The notes under the pieces: model-generated | The model's database searches: none | What the model was told of the DNA's origin: nothing | The model's input: the letters and a program-made list of their open reading frames with translations, nothing else | Source: Anaerolineales bacterium | Lineage (GTDB): Bacteria; Chloroflexota; Anaerolineae; Anaerolineales; Villigracilaceae | Direction of reading: 5' to 3' | NCBI GenBank assembly: GCA_020060625.1 | Contig: JAGUZU010000066.1 | Coordinates: 1-54,047 of the forward strand | Length of the DNA stretch: 54,047 nt | Program-made: the position numbers and the translations under genes | Shown here: positions 1 through 8,395 of the stretch, in pieces | Numbering within the stretch: position 1 is the first letter of the stretch | Layout of the letters: each line of letters begins with the position of its first letter

Positions 1-207
1 CCAAAATCCGAAAAGTGCCGCATCTTCGCTCCTATTACCACTTTTCTCGCTCTACTCGTACCTTTTTACATAGATCTTTTGGATAAAGTCCAGCTTAGAA
101 AAAATCCAGGATTTCGTGGAATCCCGAAGTTCTACTTCGGAGTGCGGGTTTCCGAAAGTAGAACTTTCGGATTCCACGCTCGAAAAATAGACTTTTCAGA
201 CGTTTTC
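1..207. other. Intergenic, no gene seen
   Basis: No convincing coding region. The only structure is a long imperfect palindrome at 116-177, listed separately. It lies downstream of the minus-strand HAD gene. Confidence 0.6.
116..177. repeat. Long imperfect palindrome
   Basis: The left arm starts GTGGAATCCCGAAGTTCTAC and the right arm ends GAACTTTCGGATTCCAC. Each arm also contains its own small inverted repeat around GTTCTAC/GTAGAAC. The transcript could fold into one long hairpin or two nested ones. It has no T-run, so it is not a classical terminator. It may be a dispersed REP-like repeat, but no second copy was seen here. Confidence 0.7.
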
Positions 208-867
208 TTACAATATTTCCAGCAGTTTCGTTGTATCTTCGATAATTTCATCCGCCCCCATCTTTCTCAATTCAGGCTCCTCCCCGAACCCGCATAAGAC
301 GCCCACCGCCTGCGCGCCCGCAGATTTGCCCGCGCGGATGTCCACGGTGGTGTCGCCGATCATCAGGCAGTTTTCGGGCGGGACGTTCATCTTTTCCGCC
401 GCAAGCAATATTGGGTCGGGGTAAGGTTTGGTGTGCCTGGCGGACAAGCCCGTGACGATGACATCGAAATATTTGACCAGGTCGAATTTTTCCAGAAACG
501 CCATTGTCCCTTTTTCGTCCCGCGCGCTGACTACGGACATGGGGTAGCGTCCGTGCAGTTGCTTGAGCAATTCATCCACGCCGGGGATGAGGAGAAATTC
601 CTTTGAGGAGAGTTTTCGGCGGCGATTCAGCCAGTTGATAACAGCGACCATCTCATCGTCAAGATGAAGCGTATCAGCAAGACCAAGCAGGGCGTTACCG
701 GGGGCTTCGATCCACATTACGAAGCGGCGGGCGGCATGGTCCGGGTCCCTAAACAGGAAACGCGGCACGAATTTCGAGACCTTTTTTACGTAGAGGTCGT
801 CTGTGTCGCTGAGGGTGCCGTCCACGTCGAAACACAAGGCTTTTATGCTGGAAATATTCAAGGGCAT
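208..867 (-). CDS. HAD-superfamily hydrolase, phosphoglycolate phosphatase-like
   Basis: A 219-residue cytosolic phosphatase of HAD subfamily IA. Motif I is D14-V-D16-G-T, motif II is the Ser in VVSARD, the motif III Lys is in HTKPYPDP, and motif IV is GDTTVD. Residues 20-95 form a helical cap that would choose the substrate. Likely substrates are small phosphate monoesters, but phosphoglycolate itself is not proven. An extended -10 (TG, one base, TACAAT on the minus strand, 874-879) lies 6 bases before the ATG and there is no Shine-Dalgarno sequence, so the mRNA may be leaderless. It is divergent from the sensor kinase. Confidence 0.85.
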   Translation of the reverse strand: MPLNISSIKALCFDVDGTLSDTDDLYVKKVSKFVPRFLFRDPDHAARRFVMWIEAPGNALLGLADTLHLDDEMVAVINWLNRRRKLSSKEFLLIPGVDELLKQLHGRYPMSVVSARDEKGTMAFLEKFDLVKYFDVIVTGLSARHTKPYPDPILLAAEKMNVPPENCLMIGDTTVDIRAGKSAGAQAVGVLCGFGEEPELRKMGADEIIEDTTKLLEIL

Positions 868-935
868 GGATTAATTGTACCAAAGGGGCTATACTAGATG
901 CGGTATCATACTCATAAGATTGAGAACTGGGACTT

Positions 936-3068
936 ATGATTTCCGAAGGACACACACGCCCCCTGCTTGAGTTATTGGTAAAAGTCAGCCGTGAGGTCGC
1001 CACCGCGCTGGACCTTCGCACGGTTCTTCAACGTTTGCTGTATGCGGCCATCCAATATGTGGGCGGCGAGCGCGGCAGCATTGTTGTAATGGACGATACG
1101 GGGAAGCCGGTGGATGCGACCATCGTCTATGGAAAACAGTTCCATGAGCATACGACCCAGCAGTTGCGCGATACCGTGGAACGCGGGCTGGCGGGTTGGG
1201 TGGTGCAAAACCGGAAGCCCGCCCTTGTGCCGGATACCAGCAAGGATGAGCGCTGGCTGCGGCGCGCGGATGATTCGGCGGAAAAGAGCGGGGCAAAGTC
1301 GGCGCTGTGCGTGCCGCTTATGGCGCGCGAACGCCTGGTGGGCGTGCTGACGCTGGTGCATTCCATTCCAAATACGTTCAATGAAGAGCATTTGACGTTG
1401 ATGCAAGCCATCGCCGACCAGGCGAGCGTGGCGGTGTTGAATGCGCGCCTGTACACGGAAACCCAGCGGACGGCGCGGGTCATGTCTGCATTGGCGGAGG
1501 GCGCCGCGGCGATCAATACTTCGCTGGAAATGGCGGATGTGCTGCGGCGCATCCTTAACCAGACGATGCAGGCGTTGCAGGTGGAAACTGTGGCGCTCGC
1601 GCTGACGGATAACGTCAGCGGCGATCTTATCTTCCATGCGGCGGCTGGACATAATTCCGGGGGAATTCCGGGCAGGCGCGTCCCCGGCGGGCAGGGACTG
1701 GCGGGCATTGTCATCGGGGACGGGCATGGGCTGGTGTCGCCGAACCTCCAGCAGGATTCGCGTTTCGGCGAGGCGGACAAGTTCGAGGGAATCGAGATGC
1801 GCGCCGTCGCCATTGCGCCGATCCAGGCGCAGGGGAAGGTCATTGGCGTGCTGGAGGCGATCAATCCGATTTCGGGCGCGTTCGATTCGGATTCGATGGT
1901 GGTCATGACGGGGTTGGGAAGCCTTGCCGGCACGACCATTCAAAATGCCCAATTGTTCGAGCGTTTGCAAAAGGCGCACCAGCATTATCAGGAATTGTTC
2001 GAGGACAGCATCGATACGATCCTGATCACGGATTGGGAAGGCAGGTTACTGGAGACCAACCGGCAGACTATGAAGTTAAGCGGATATTCCGCCGAACAAC
2101 TGCACGGCATGAGTATTGACCAGTTACATGAAGTGAACTGGAACAGGACCGGGCTGAATTTCGAAGCGCTCAAACGCGGCGAAGTTTGCAAGTATCAATC
2201 GGTGCTGCATCGCATGAACGGCGGCACAACGCCTGTCGAAGTGCATGGACGGCGTGTGGAATTCGAAGAGACCGATTCCATCCAGTGGATAATGAAGGAC
2301 ATCACCGAGCGCAAGGAACTGGACGCCCTGCGCGATGACATGACGTCCATGATCTTCCATGACCTTCGTTCGCCGTTAAGCAACATTGTTTCCAGTCTCG
2401 AAATGATGGATGATCTGGTCGCCGAGGAAGACGAGGCGATGAATTCCATGCTTAACATTTTGCGAAATTCCACGGCGCGCATCCAACGCCTGGTCAATTC
2501 GCTGCTCGATATCAATCGTCTCGAATCCGGGCAGAAGGTTGTCGACCAGAACGCCGCCGACCCGGTGGCTTTGATCCGCGAATCCCTGCAGGATGTGGAG
2601 CCGTTAGCCGCCGCGCGCCACCAACAATTGATCAACCGGACCCATGGCGTGCTTCCCATGATCTGGGTGGACGTGGACATGATCTACCGGGTGTTTGTCA
2701 ACCTCTTTGAAAATGCGATCAAATTTACGCCGACGAATGGGACCATCGAAGTTGGCGCGCAGACCACCGACGGTGAATTCGTCCGGTTCTGGGTGCGCGA
2801 CAACGGACCCGGCATCTCGCCCTCCGACCAGGATCGCATATTCGAGAAGTTCACCCGCATTCGAGGAAAAAGCAGACCCAGCGGATTGGGCGTGGGGCTG
2901 GCTTTTTGCAGGCTTGCCGTGCTTGGGCATGGCGGGAATATCTGGGTGGAGAGCGAATTGAACAAGGGAACCACATTCTGGCTCACCCTGCCCGTCACAA
3001 AAAAACAACCCACCGGCGAACTCAAACGTCAGACCGGCAGGCTGCGATTCAAACCGCACCCGACTTAA
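936..3068 (+). CDS. Soluble sensor histidine kinase, GAF-GAF-PAS-HisKA-HATPase
   Basis: A 710-residue kinase with no membrane segment, so it should sense a cytosolic signal. Domains in order: GAF 1 (about 25-170), GAF 2 (about 195-340), PAS (about 348-460), the dimerisation helix with phospho-accepting H475 in the motif FHDLRSP, and the ATP-binding domain (about 575-695) with N-box NLFENAIKF, G1 DNGPGIS and G2 GLGVGLAF. GAF and PAS domains commonly bind small ligands, haem or flavin, and none can be predicted here. No response regulator is adjacent, so it is an orphan kinase in this window. A possible -10 TATACT lies at 891-896. Confidence 0.92.
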   Translation: MISEGHTRPLLELLVKVSREVATALDLRTVLQRLLYAAIQYVGGERGSIVVMDDTGKPVDATIVYGKQFHEHTTQQLRDTVERGLAGWVVQNRKPALVPDTSKDERWLRRADDSAEKSGAKSALCVPLMARERLVGVLTLVHSIPNTFNEEHLTLMQAIADQASVAVLNARLYTETQRTARVMSALAEGAAAINTSLEMADVLRRILNQTMQALQVETVALALTDNVSGDLIFHAAAGHNSGGIPGRRVPGGQGLAGIVIGDGHGLVSPNLQQDSRFGEADKFEGIEMRAVAIAPIQAQGKVIGVLEAINPISGAFDSDSMVVMTGLGSLAGTTIQNAQLFERLQKAHQHYQELFEDSIDTILITDWEGRLLETNRQTMKLSGYSAEQLHGMSIDQLHEVNWNRTGLNFEALKRGEVCKYQSVLHRMNGGTTPVEVHGRRVEFEETDSIQWIMKDITERKELDALRDDMTSMIFHDLRSPLSNIVSSLEMMDDLVAEEDEAMNSMLNILRNSTARIQRLVNSLLDINRLESGQKVVDQNAADPVALIRESLQDVEPLAAARHQQLINRTHGVLPMIWVDVDMIYRVFVNLFENAIKFTPTNGTIEVGAQTTDGEFVRFWVRDNGPGISPSDQDRIFEKFTRIRGKSRPSGLGVGLAFCRLAVLGHGGNIWVESELNKGTTFWLTLPVTKKQPTGELKRQTGRLRFKPHPT

Positions 3069-3190
3069 CAACCCTTCCGCCCGTTGTTTATAATTGCAGT
3101 AAAGTGAAACAACTTTCGGAAAACCCCTCCAAACCATCCTTGCGGGAATTCCGAAATTCGGTCGGAACCCCGCATTCGTTCAGGAGCATC

Positions 3191-4048
3191 ATGCAGGAAA
3201 TCGTAAAAAACATATATATCGAAGACCAGTTCCCCGGCGTAACGCTGGGCGTGATCGTCACGCGGCGCGGACTGATCCAGATCGATGCCCCCCCGTCCCC
3301 GGAGGATGCCCGCTCATGGCGCGCCGCCCTGATGAACCTCGGCGGCGGCATGGAACGCGTCCTCATCAACATGGACGCGCACCCGGACCGGACTCTCGGC
3401 GCGCGCGCCATGGACTGCCCCGTCATTGCGCATGAAAAAACCGCCGCCACCTTCCGCGCCCGTCCCGGCACTTTCAAGGCGCAGGGAGAGGAAACCGGCG
3501 CGGATTGGGAATCCATTCCCGGGCTTGGCAGCGTCCGCTGGGCGCCGCCGGAAATTTCCTTTACCGACCAGTTGACATTGCATTGGAGCGATACCCCGGT
3601 TCTGCTCGAACATCATCCGGGTCCTTCCAACGGTTCGATCTGGGTGCAACTGCCGGAGGAGAAGATTCTCTTTATCGGCGACACCGTGTTGAAGAACCAG
3701 CCGCCTTTCCTGGCAGGCTCGAACCTCAAAGCCTGGCTCGAATCCCTCGACCTGCTGCTCGACTCGCCCTTCAAAGGCTACACCTTTATCAGCAGCCGCG
3801 GGGGCACGCTCACTACGAGCGCCATCAAATCGCAATACGACCTCCTGAAACACGTCAGCGACAAACTCGGCAAGATGACGACAAAAAAACCGAATCCCGC
3901 CGCGACCGAAAAACTGGTCAACTCGCTTCTGACCTGGTTCAAAGCCCCAGCCGCGCGCCAGAAACAATTTGCCCAGCGCCTGCGGTATGGGCTGCTTCAC
4001 TACAATTCGCGCCACCACCATGTGACCACCCAGCCTTATGAGGATTAA
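3191..4048 (+). CDS. Metallo-beta-lactamase-fold protein with degenerate metal site
   Basis: A 285-residue protein. The start at 3191 is chosen for its AGGAG Shine-Dalgarno sequence 4 bases upstream; the open frame extends further up, inside the kinase gene. The fold is indicated by the N-terminal strands, an NMDAHPDRTLG segment at 60-70, the later HHPGPSNGS loop and GDTV. The family motif HxHxDH is D62-A-H64-P-D66-R67 here, so two metal ligands are replaced, and the usual final His is not evident. It may bind one metal, or have a non-hydrolytic role. A strong terminator follows at 4105-4132. Confidence 0.75.
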   Translation: MQEIVKNIYIEDQFPGVTLGVIVTRRGLIQIDAPPSPEDARSWRAALMNLGGGMERVLINMDAHPDRTLGARAMDCPVIAHEKTAATFRARPGTFKAQGEETGADWESIPGLGSVRWAPPEISFTDQLTLHWSDTPVLLEHHPGPSNGSIWVQLPEEKILFIGDTVLKNQPPFLAGSNLKAWLESLDLLLDSPFKGYTFISSRGGTLTTSAIKSQYDLLKHVSDKLGKMTTKKPNPAATEKLVNSLLTWFKAPAARQKQFAQRLRYGLLHYNSRHHHVTTQPYED

Positions 4049-4104
4049 TGACCGCGCCTCGACCAAACTTTGAACTGATTCAACGGGCGCGTTTCTATGT
4101 TCGT

Positions 4105-4132
4105 AAGGCGACCCTTGCGCGGTCGCCTTTTT
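4105..4132 (+). terminator. Rho-independent terminator after the MBL-fold gene
   Basis: A 9-bp perfect stem AAGGCGACC/GGTCGCCTT with a 7-base loop, running into a short T-run. The T-run merges with the putative -10 of the next gene. Confidence 0.8.
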
Positions 4133-4148
4133 GATAAAATCCTTTCAC

Positions 4149-4943
4149 ATGAAATCCCTCGACGACCCATTCATCCAATCCCTGCTCGCGCAATTCGACC
4201 CGGCAGGCATTATCGGCATCGCGCTGGTGGGAAGCTACTCGCGCAATCAACAGGGCAGTCACAGCGACGTGGACCTGGATATTTTTGTGGACGTCCTTCC
4301 CGACGAATCGTACACGCTTCGCATCCTGGACGGAAAACTGGTCAGCCTCAAATACATCCGCCTGCGGGACGAATATGCCGCCCTCCAAGACCCCGAACAG
4401 GCGATCTGGGCTGTTCCGGGCTTGCGCCGCATGAAGATACTGCTGGACGAAAAAAAAGAAATCGCAAACCTTCAGCAAGCCGCGTTCGATTTCAAGTGGG
4501 AGGAATTGCAAGCCGCCGCAAACGACTATGCGGTAACGGAACTGATGGGCTGCGCCGAAGAAGCGCAAAAGATCATCGGCGGGCTTTTACAGGAAAACGA
4601 ATCGAAGGTCATGTACGCGTCGTGGGGTATCTTCAAAAACCTGACGGCGGCAGCGGCGGCGCAGGCGGGCTTGATGATCGAATCGGAAAACCTGTATTTC
4701 TCGACCATGCAGGCTCATTTTGGAAACGATCATCCCTGGACGCGCGCCTTCCGCCTGTGCTTCGGCATGGATACCGGCGAGCCGGGCGTTCCCGCTTATA
4801 AAATTCGTGGAAGGGCGGCATTGGATTTATACGAGCAAACTGCGCATCTCTTCGGAGAGATCATCGCCAATAACAGGCATCAGGAAGTGATCGAAGCCGC
4901 GCTGCAATCCATCGCATCCTGCAAACAGAACATGCCGGCATGA
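4149..4943 (+). CDS. Nucleotidyltransferase-domain protein
   Basis: A 264-residue member of the DNA polymerase beta-like nucleotidyltransferase superfamily. The signature is G28-S29 followed by D40-V-D42 (VGSYSRNQQGSHSDVDLDIF). A helical C-terminal part resembles the kanamycin-type and HEPN-like substrate regions. The substrate is unknown: small-molecule adenylation or protein AMPylation are both possible. TAAAAT (4135-4140) preceded by TG lies 8 bases before the ATG and there is no Shine-Dalgarno sequence, so a leaderless start is likely. Its stop overlaps the nth start by 4 bases (ATGA). Confidence 0.8.
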   Translation: MKSLDDPFIQSLLAQFDPAGIIGIALVGSYSRNQQGSHSDVDLDIFVDVLPDESYTLRILDGKLVSLKYIRLRDEYAALQDPEQAIWAVPGLRRMKILLDEKKEIANLQQAAFDFKWEELQAAANDYAVTELMGCAEEAQKIIGGLLQENESKVMYASWGIFKNLTAAAAAQAGLMIESENLYFSTMQAHFGNDHPWTRAFRLCFGMDTGEPGVPAYKIRGRAALDLYEQTAHLFGEIIANNRHQEVIEAALQSIASCKQNMPA

Positions 4944-5605
4944 GCGAATTAAAAAAGCGCGCGCTTCAAATTCACAAAAAGCTTTTGGAGGTCTTTGGCG
5001 AGCCCATCTGGCGCAACCCATTGCCCGCCATCGACGAACTCGTCTCCACCATCCTTTCGCAAAACACAAACGACGTCAACCGCGACCGCGCCTTCGATGC
5101 GCTGCGAGCCAAATTCCCCGCATGGGAAACTGTGCGCGACGCGAAGGAAAAGGAAGTGATCGCTGCGATTCGACCCGCCGGACTCGCCAACCAAAAAGGA
5201 CCGCGCATTCAGCAGGTTTTGCGGGCGATCACAGAGGAACGCGGCTCGCTTCAACTCGACTTTTTGGCTGATCTGCCGACCAATGAAGCCCGTGCCTGGC
5301 TGACGAAGTTCAACGGCGTCGGTCCGAAGACGGCTGCCATTGTGTTGTGCTTTTCACTTGGCAAGCCTGCCTTTCCTGTGGACACGCACGTATACCGTGT
5401 GACGGGACGCATTGGTCTGCGCCCCGAAAAGATGACCGTGGAGCAGGCGCATCCGTATTTGGAATCGGTCTTCCCGCCGGAGACCTATTACGCCGCGCAC
5501 TTGAACATTATCCGCTTGGGGCGGGAGGTGTGCAATGCGAGAAAGCCGCTCTGCCCGAAATGCCCGGTCAATAAACTATGCGGTTACAAGGATAAGACAA
5601 AGTAA
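4940..5605 (+). CDS. nth: Endonuclease III, DNA glycosylase/AP lyase
   Basis: A 221-residue base-excision repair enzyme that removes oxidised pyrimidines and cleaves the abasic strand. Seen: the helix-hairpin-helix segment FNGVGPKTAA with catalytic Lys K130, the catalytic Asp D148 in PVDTHV, the LSQNTND segment, and a C-terminal [4Fe-4S] signature C-x6-C-x2-C-x5-C. Length and spacing match the family. It is translationally coupled to its neighbours through ATGA at the start and TAATG at the end. Confidence 0.95.
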   Translation: MSELKKRALQIHKKLLEVFGEPIWRNPLPAIDELVSTILSQNTNDVNRDRAFDALRAKFPAWETVRDAKEKEVIAAIRPAGLANQKGPRIQQVLRAITEERGSLQLDFLADLPTNEARAWLTKFNGVGPKTAAIVLCFSLGKPAFPVDTHVYRVTGRIGLRPEKMTVEQAHPYLESVFPPETYYAAHLNIIRLGREVCNARKPLCPKCPVNKLCGYKDKTK

Positions 5606-6072
5606 TGGAACAACCACCTGTCAGCATTGCGTTGGAAAGACTCGGCGTGCCGCATCGCGTGTTTCGGCATGAGACGCCGGTCACGTCGCTGGAGAAAGCC
5701 GCCAGCGACCGTGGTCAGCGCCCGGAGCAGGTGGTGCGGACAATCCTCTTCCGCGTGACGGAGGGCGAGTACGCGCTTGTCCTCGCGGCGGGACCAGGGC
5801 AGATCTCGTGGAAAAACCTGCGGAAGCTTTTGGGGCGCTCGCGGATTACAATGGCAAGCGAGGATGAAGTGCTGGAGGTGACAGGATACCGCATCGGGAC
5901 GGTGGGTCCGTTTGGGTTGGCGAAGCAGGTTCGGGTCATGATCGAGGCGGACGTCTTGAAGGAAGAGGAAATTTCCATCGGTTCGGGCATGCGCGATACG
6001 GCAGTCATCCTCAAAACAGCGGATCTGCATCGGGCATTGAGGGGTGCAGATGTTGTGGAATTATTCGAATGA
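5605..6072 (+). CDS. ybaK: YbaK/EbsC-family aminoacyl-tRNA deacylase
   Basis: A 155-residue single-domain protein of the YbaK/ProX family, which hydrolyses mischarged aminoacyl-tRNA such as Cys-tRNA(Pro) or Ala-tRNA(Pro). The FRVTEGEYALVLAAG strands, the LLGRSRITMASEDEV segment and the GPFGLAK loop are typical. The start overlaps the nth stop by one base, so translation is coupled. The subgroup (YbaK, ProXp-ala or other) cannot be fixed from sequence reading alone. Confidence 0.85.
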   Translation: MEQPPVSIALERLGVPHRVFRHETPVTSLEKAASDRGQRPEQVVRTILFRVTEGEYALVLAAGPGQISWKNLRKLLGRSRITMASEDEVLEVTGYRIGTVGPFGLAKQVRVMIEADVLKEEEISIGSGMRDTAVILKTADLHRALRGADVVELFE

Positions 6073-6084
6073 GCGGAGAATGTC

Positions 6085-6924
6085 ATGGCGATTGACAAAA
6101 AACGAACGATTGATTTTCTTGAAAACGAATGGGCAACCTACGTGGCGCGGTTCGAACGCTTGCCTGCGGATGAAAAATCCAGGCGCATGGACGAACAGGG
6201 TTATAAGCGATTCCGCGATATGCTGGCGCACATCCTTGCTTGGTGGGACGAAGGGATGACGATCATCAAGGCGGTTGTGGAAAACCGCGAGGTTGAACGA
6301 AAGAAATATGATTTCGATGTGTTCAACGCGGCGGCGATTGAAAAATACAAGGATTGGGACGAAGCGGAGTTTATGGCTCACTTCGAGAAGACGCGCCAAA
6401 AAGCCTTGGCAGATTTCAAATCCATGAATGAAGCGGATTTCGAACACCGCCGAGTGCGGGGATGGATCCATGCGGTCTTTATTCATCATGCGCGCGAACA
6501 TCTGGTTGCCTTGAGCAAGTTCCTTGCGCTCGATACGTTGGAGAACGAGTGGGCGTCTTATCTGGCGGAGTTCGATGCGTCTGAAAACAAGGATGAGTTT
6601 TTACAGAAGCAGGGCTTCGAAAGGTTCGGCGGTCTTCTTGCGCACGTCATCGGCTGGTGGGATGAAGGGATTAAAATCGCTCAAGGTGCAATGAACGATC
6701 CGGCGTTCGTTTACAAGGAGCCGGATACGGACGCATTCAACGCGGAACTGGTGGAGGCTTGCAAGGACATGGATGAAACGGAATTGCGAAAACGCTTCGA
6801 GAAAAAACGAATCGAAATGGTTGACTTCGTTCGCAATCTGCCGGAAAGCGCGTTCGATAACCCGACCATCGAACGATGGCTTGCCGCCGATGTAGTGGAA
6901 CACTTCGACGAACACGCATTATGA
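6085..6924 (+). CDS. DinB/ClbS-like protein made of two tandem copies
   Basis: A 279-residue all-helical protein. Each half starts with an ENEWA(T/S)Y segment, has LAH(I/V)(L/I)(A/G)WWDEG about 45 residues later, and ends in a helix carrying H-x3-EH or DEH (residues about 1-150 and 151-279). This looks like an internal duplication of the DinB/ClbS four-helix fold, whose His triad can bind a metal. Members act as thiol transferases or hydrolases, but function cannot be assigned here. The start follows a GGAG. It sits in the run ending with folK. Confidence 0.65.
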   Translation: MAIDKKRTIDFLENEWATYVARFERLPADEKSRRMDEQGYKRFRDMLAHILAWWDEGMTIIKAVVENREVERKKYDFDVFNAAAIEKYKDWDEAEFMAHFEKTRQKALADFKSMNEADFEHRRVRGWIHAVFIHHAREHLVALSKFLALDTLENEWASYLAEFDASENKDEFLQKQGFERFGGLLAHVIGWWDEGIKIAQGAMNDPAFVYKEPDTDAFNAELVEACKDMDETELRKRFEKKRIEMVDFVRNLPESAFDNPTIERWLAADVVEHFDEHAL

Positions 6925-6932
6925 GGTTGACG

Positions 6933-7418
6933 ATGGACCATGTTGTATATCTCGCGCTGGGGAGCAATCTGGGGAATCGTCTTTCCAATTTGAAGAACGC
7001 GATCAGCAACCTGACGCCGCAAATGACGGTGAAGAAAAAATCGCCCGTTTATGAGACGCCGCCCTGGGGGTATGCCGACCAGCCGCCGTTCTTGAATCAG
7101 GTTGTAAAAGCGGAGACGTATCTCGAACCGGAGGATTTGCTCGGTCATTTGAAGCGCCTCGAAACTGCGCTCGGGCGTGAGCCGGGATTCCAGAACGGTC
7201 CTCGTCTGATAGATATCGACATCCTTTTCTACGACGATGAAGTGATCGAAACGCCGTCGGTTGTGATTCCGCATCCGCGCCTGCACCAGCGGGCGTTTGT
7301 GCTTGTGCCGTTGAATGCCATCGCCCCGGATTTGGTTCACCCCGTTCTGGAGAAACCCGTCAGTGAAATGCTGCTGGATGTGGACCGGTTGAATATCGTC
7401 GAATATAAAGGGAAGTAA
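6933..7418 (+). CDS. folK: 2-amino-4-hydroxy-6-hydroxymethyldihydropteridine pyrophosphokinase
   Basis: A 161-residue HPPK of folate synthesis, transferring pyrophosphate from ATP to the pterin. Seen: the N-terminal YLALGSNLGN, the YETPPWG loop, the signature GPRLIDIDILFYDD with its metal-binding Asp pair, and PHPRLHQRAFVLVPL. The start at 6933 has GAGG 6 bases upstream. A second ATG at 6921 overlaps the previous stop (ATGA) and would add four residues. No other folate genes are nearby. Confidence 0.95.
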   Translation: MDHVVYLALGSNLGNRLSNLKNAISNLTPQMTVKKKSPVYETPPWGYADQPPFLNQVVKAETYLEPEDLLGHLKRLETALGREPGFQNGPRLIDIDILFYDDEVIETPSVVIPHPRLHQRAFVLVPLNAIAPDLVHPVLEKPVSEMLLDVDRLNIVEYKGK

Positions 7419-7422
7419 TTCT

Positions 7423-7495
7423 TGCCGCAGAGGCGCGGCGTTCAAAGAGAAAAGCCCGAAAATCTCCGCGTTCTCGGCGTCTCTGCGGTTCAAAC
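7423..7495. repeat. Dispersed palindromic repeat, family A copy 1
   Basis: Imperfect palindrome with ends CCGCAGAG and CTCTGCGG, and inner words AGAGAAAAGC and CTCCGCGTTCTC. Related copies lie at 11271-11332, 43397-43470 (inverted) and 49706-49780. It sits just upstream of the FAH-family gene and keeps an open frame, so the gene could be mis-started within it. Confidence 0.75.
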
Positions 7496-7517
7496 AAAGA
7501 AATCAAGGAAATACGAA

Positions 7518-8276
7518 ATGCGAATTATCCGTTATCAAACACCCGAAGGGACAGCCACCTACGGCTGGATGTTGGAAGACAAGGTTGGGGAGATCCAAGG
7601 GAATGTATTCAGCGAATACCGCCGCCGCGAGGCGAAGATTCCCTTCAAGGAAGTACAAGTCCTTGCGCCGTGCGAGCCGAGCAAGATCGTCTGCGTGGGG
7701 CGGAATTACGTGGAACACGCCAGGGAATTGGGCAACGAAACGCCGAAAGTGCCGCTCATCTTCTTCAAACCGCCATCCTCGATCATCCCCAACGGCGGGA
7801 CGGTTATCCTGCCGCCGCAATCGAAGCAGGTGGAGCATGAAGGCGAGTTGGTGATGGTGATCGGCAAACGCGCCAGGAACGTCACTGCCGAACAGGCAAA
7901 AGAGTTTATCTTCGGCTATACCATCGGCAACGACGTCACTGCCCGCGACCTGCAAAAAACGGACGGTCAGTGGACGCGCGCCAAAGGTTTCGATACCTTC
8001 AGCCCCTTCGGTCCGTGGATAGACACCGACTTCGACCCGTCTGACGCCGTAGTCACCTGCCGCGTCAATGGACAGATGCGCCAAATGGCATCCACAAGGG
8101 ATATGGTTTTCAACGTCGGCACTCTCATCGCTTACATCTCATCGGTCATGACGCTCGAACCCGGCGACTTGATCTTCACCGGCACGCCTGCAGGCGTGGG
8201 CGAGTTAAAGAACGGCGATGTGGTGGATGTGGAGATCGAAGGGCTTGGCAAGTTGAGCAACCCGGTAAAAGTTTGA
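7518..8276 (+). CDS. Fumarylacetoacetate hydrolase-family protein
   Basis: A 252-residue FAH-fold enzyme of the class acting on 2-oxo acids such as acylpyruvates or 2-hydroxyhepta-2,4-diene-1,7-dioate. Seen: the short N-terminal domain, CVGRNYVEHARELG, a metal-ligand pattern with HEGE at about residues 115-118 and the later Asp in GNDVTARDLQ, then KGFDTFSPFGPW and TGTPAGVG. The start at 7518 is preferred because AAGGAA lies 7 bases upstream. The open frame continues upstream only because repeat copy A lacks stops. The exact substrate is not inferable. Confidence 0.88.
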   Translation: MRIIRYQTPEGTATYGWMLEDKVGEIQGNVFSEYRRREAKIPFKEVQVLAPCEPSKIVCVGRNYVEHARELGNETPKVPLIFFKPPSSIIPNGGTVILPPQSKQVEHEGELVMVIGKRARNVTAEQAKEFIFGYTIGNDVTARDLQKTDGQWTRAKGFDTFSPFGPWIDTDFDPSDAVVTCRVNGQMRQMASTRDMVFNVGTLIAYISSVMTLEPGDLIFTGTPAGVGELKNGDVVDVEIEGLGKLSNPVKV

Positions 8277-8375
8277 TGTCATTGCGAGGGTGGCGTTCTT
8301 CCGCCCGACATAGTACCCGAATGGGTAAGCAATCTCCCCATTTTAAGGTTGCTTCGCCCACGGCTCGCAATGACA
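8277..8375. repeat. Dispersed palindromic repeat, family B copy 1
   Basis: Perfect 12-bp terminal inverted repeats TGTCATTGCGAG and CTCGCAATGACA, with inner GAAGCAATCT-like and GCTTCGCC words. It begins at the last base of the FAH gene's stop region and ends 20 bases before the next gene. The second copy is at 14069-14165. Confidence 0.85.
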
Positions 8376-8395
8376 CAAATCCTTTAGGAGTATAA

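Noticed and set aside
972-1985. Long minus-strand frame opposite the sensor kinase
   Set aside because: Composition is Arg/His-rich as expected of an antisense shadow in GC-rich DNA, and the + strand kinase has clear conserved motifs.
2906-3190. N-terminal extension of the MBL-fold protein
   Set aside because: The upstream part overlaps the end of the kinase gene in another frame and has no domain signal.
7422-7517. N-terminal extension of the FAH-family protein
   Set aside because: The sequence is repeat family A; AAGGAA lies before the ATG at 7518, and FAH homologues begin there.
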